Below are positions 5,908 to 6,022 of a stretch of DNA of 6,022 nucleotides, in pieces. This stretch comes from Gemmatimonadota bacterium (lineage in GTDB: Bacteria > Gemmatimonadota > Gemmatimonadetes > Longimicrobiales > Gaopeijiaceae), in NCBI GenBank assembly GCA_018678395.1, contig JAHHMJ010000190.1, positions 1-6,022 of the forward strand, written 5' to 3'. Each line of letters begins with the position of its first letter. Positions within the stretch are counted from its first letter, which is position 1. The notes beneath the pieces were generated by a model. It ran no database searches. It had not been told where the DNA came from and saw only the letters and a program-made list of their open reading frames with translations. The position numbers and the translations under genes are program-made.

Positions 5908-6020
5908 GGACTCCGGTGGACCCTACACAGGGAAAGCTGGAGTCAGGGAGCGAGGCCGTCCAGATCCTCCGGGAGCCGGCGTTCGACTCGCCGGGATATC
6001 GTGCCTCCGGAGTCCCTACA
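5908..6020. repeat. Pair of related repeats upstream of the carrier operon
   Basis: Two similar blocks occur at 5911-5927 and 6005-6020. Both start with CTCCGG and end with CCCTACA, differing only in the two to four bases between. In addition, GGACTCCGG at 5908-5916 is the exact reverse complement of CCGGAGTCC at 6007-6015, because the second block is partly self-complementary. Between them, CCGGCG (5976-5981) and CGCCGG (5989-5994) form a hairpin. These may be binding sites for a regulator of the operon, or chance. Confidence 0.25.
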
Positions 6021-6022
6021 GC

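Larger units (their letters stand above)
5793..6022. other. Leader of carrier operon and ambiguous edge fragments
   Basis: No firm promoter is visible. Two overlapping, mutually exclusive gene fragments reach the right edge. On the minus strand, 25 codons from 6020 to a TGA at 5943 end in VERRLPEDLDGLAP, which could be the tail of an upstream gene. On the plus strand, an ATG at 5904 opens 39 codons to the edge (it begins MRTPVDPTQGKLESG), with GAGGT 13 bases upstream. Both have G/C-rich third positions. Neither has a recognisable motif, and at most one is real. Confidence 0.25.

Noticed and set aside
1..6022. Mobile element, defence system, CRISPR array, tRNA or rRNA
   Set aside because: I looked for transposase or integrase motifs, repeat-spacer arrays and RNA folds and found none; all main genes are housekeeping, redox or transport types.

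Overview
This is an ordinary chromosomal stretch from a high-GC Gram-negative bacterium. Base composition is G+C-rich throughout, with strongly G/C-biased third codon positions. One gene encodes an outer-membrane beta-barrel protein and another a lipoprotein, so the cell has two membranes. The gene set would fit Gemmatimonadota or a similar environmental lineage, but that placement is a weak guess because no rRNA, tRNA or marker gene is present. There is no insertion sequence, CRISPR array, phage gene or tRNA.

Layout from left to right. After a 177-base leader, asnA (plus strand) encodes ammonia-dependent asparagine synthetase. It converges on a minus-strand gene for an iron-sulfur protein that joins a YjdI/Fer4_19 domain to two CDGSH domains. 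A 174-base divergent intergenic region separates that gene from a plus-strand gene for a class I SAM-dependent methyltransferase. The methyltransferase carries a lipoprotein signal peptide, so it is apparently exported. It converges, across a strong GC hairpin, on a small minus-strand gene for a basic 77-residue protein of unknown function.

Further right, two minus-strand genes form a tight operon. The promoter-proximal gene encodes an oxalate/formate-antiporter-family (OFA) MFS carrier. The second encodes a DcaP-like outer-membrane porin whose Shine-Dalgarno sequence overlaps the carrier's stop codon. Together they look like a two-membrane route for a small organic anion such as a monocarboxylate or dicarboxylate. 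The last 230 bases hold the carrier's leader, a hairpin, a pair of related repeats and two mutually exclusive, weakly supported gene fragments running off the edge.

The genes do not form one pathway; apart from the carrier-porin pair they are separately transcribed single genes. I see no clearly undescribed system. The points most worth checking are the exported methyltransferase, the substrate of the carrier-porin pair, the unrecognised 77-residue protein, and an operator-like cluster of GCGGT repeats at 3256-3289.
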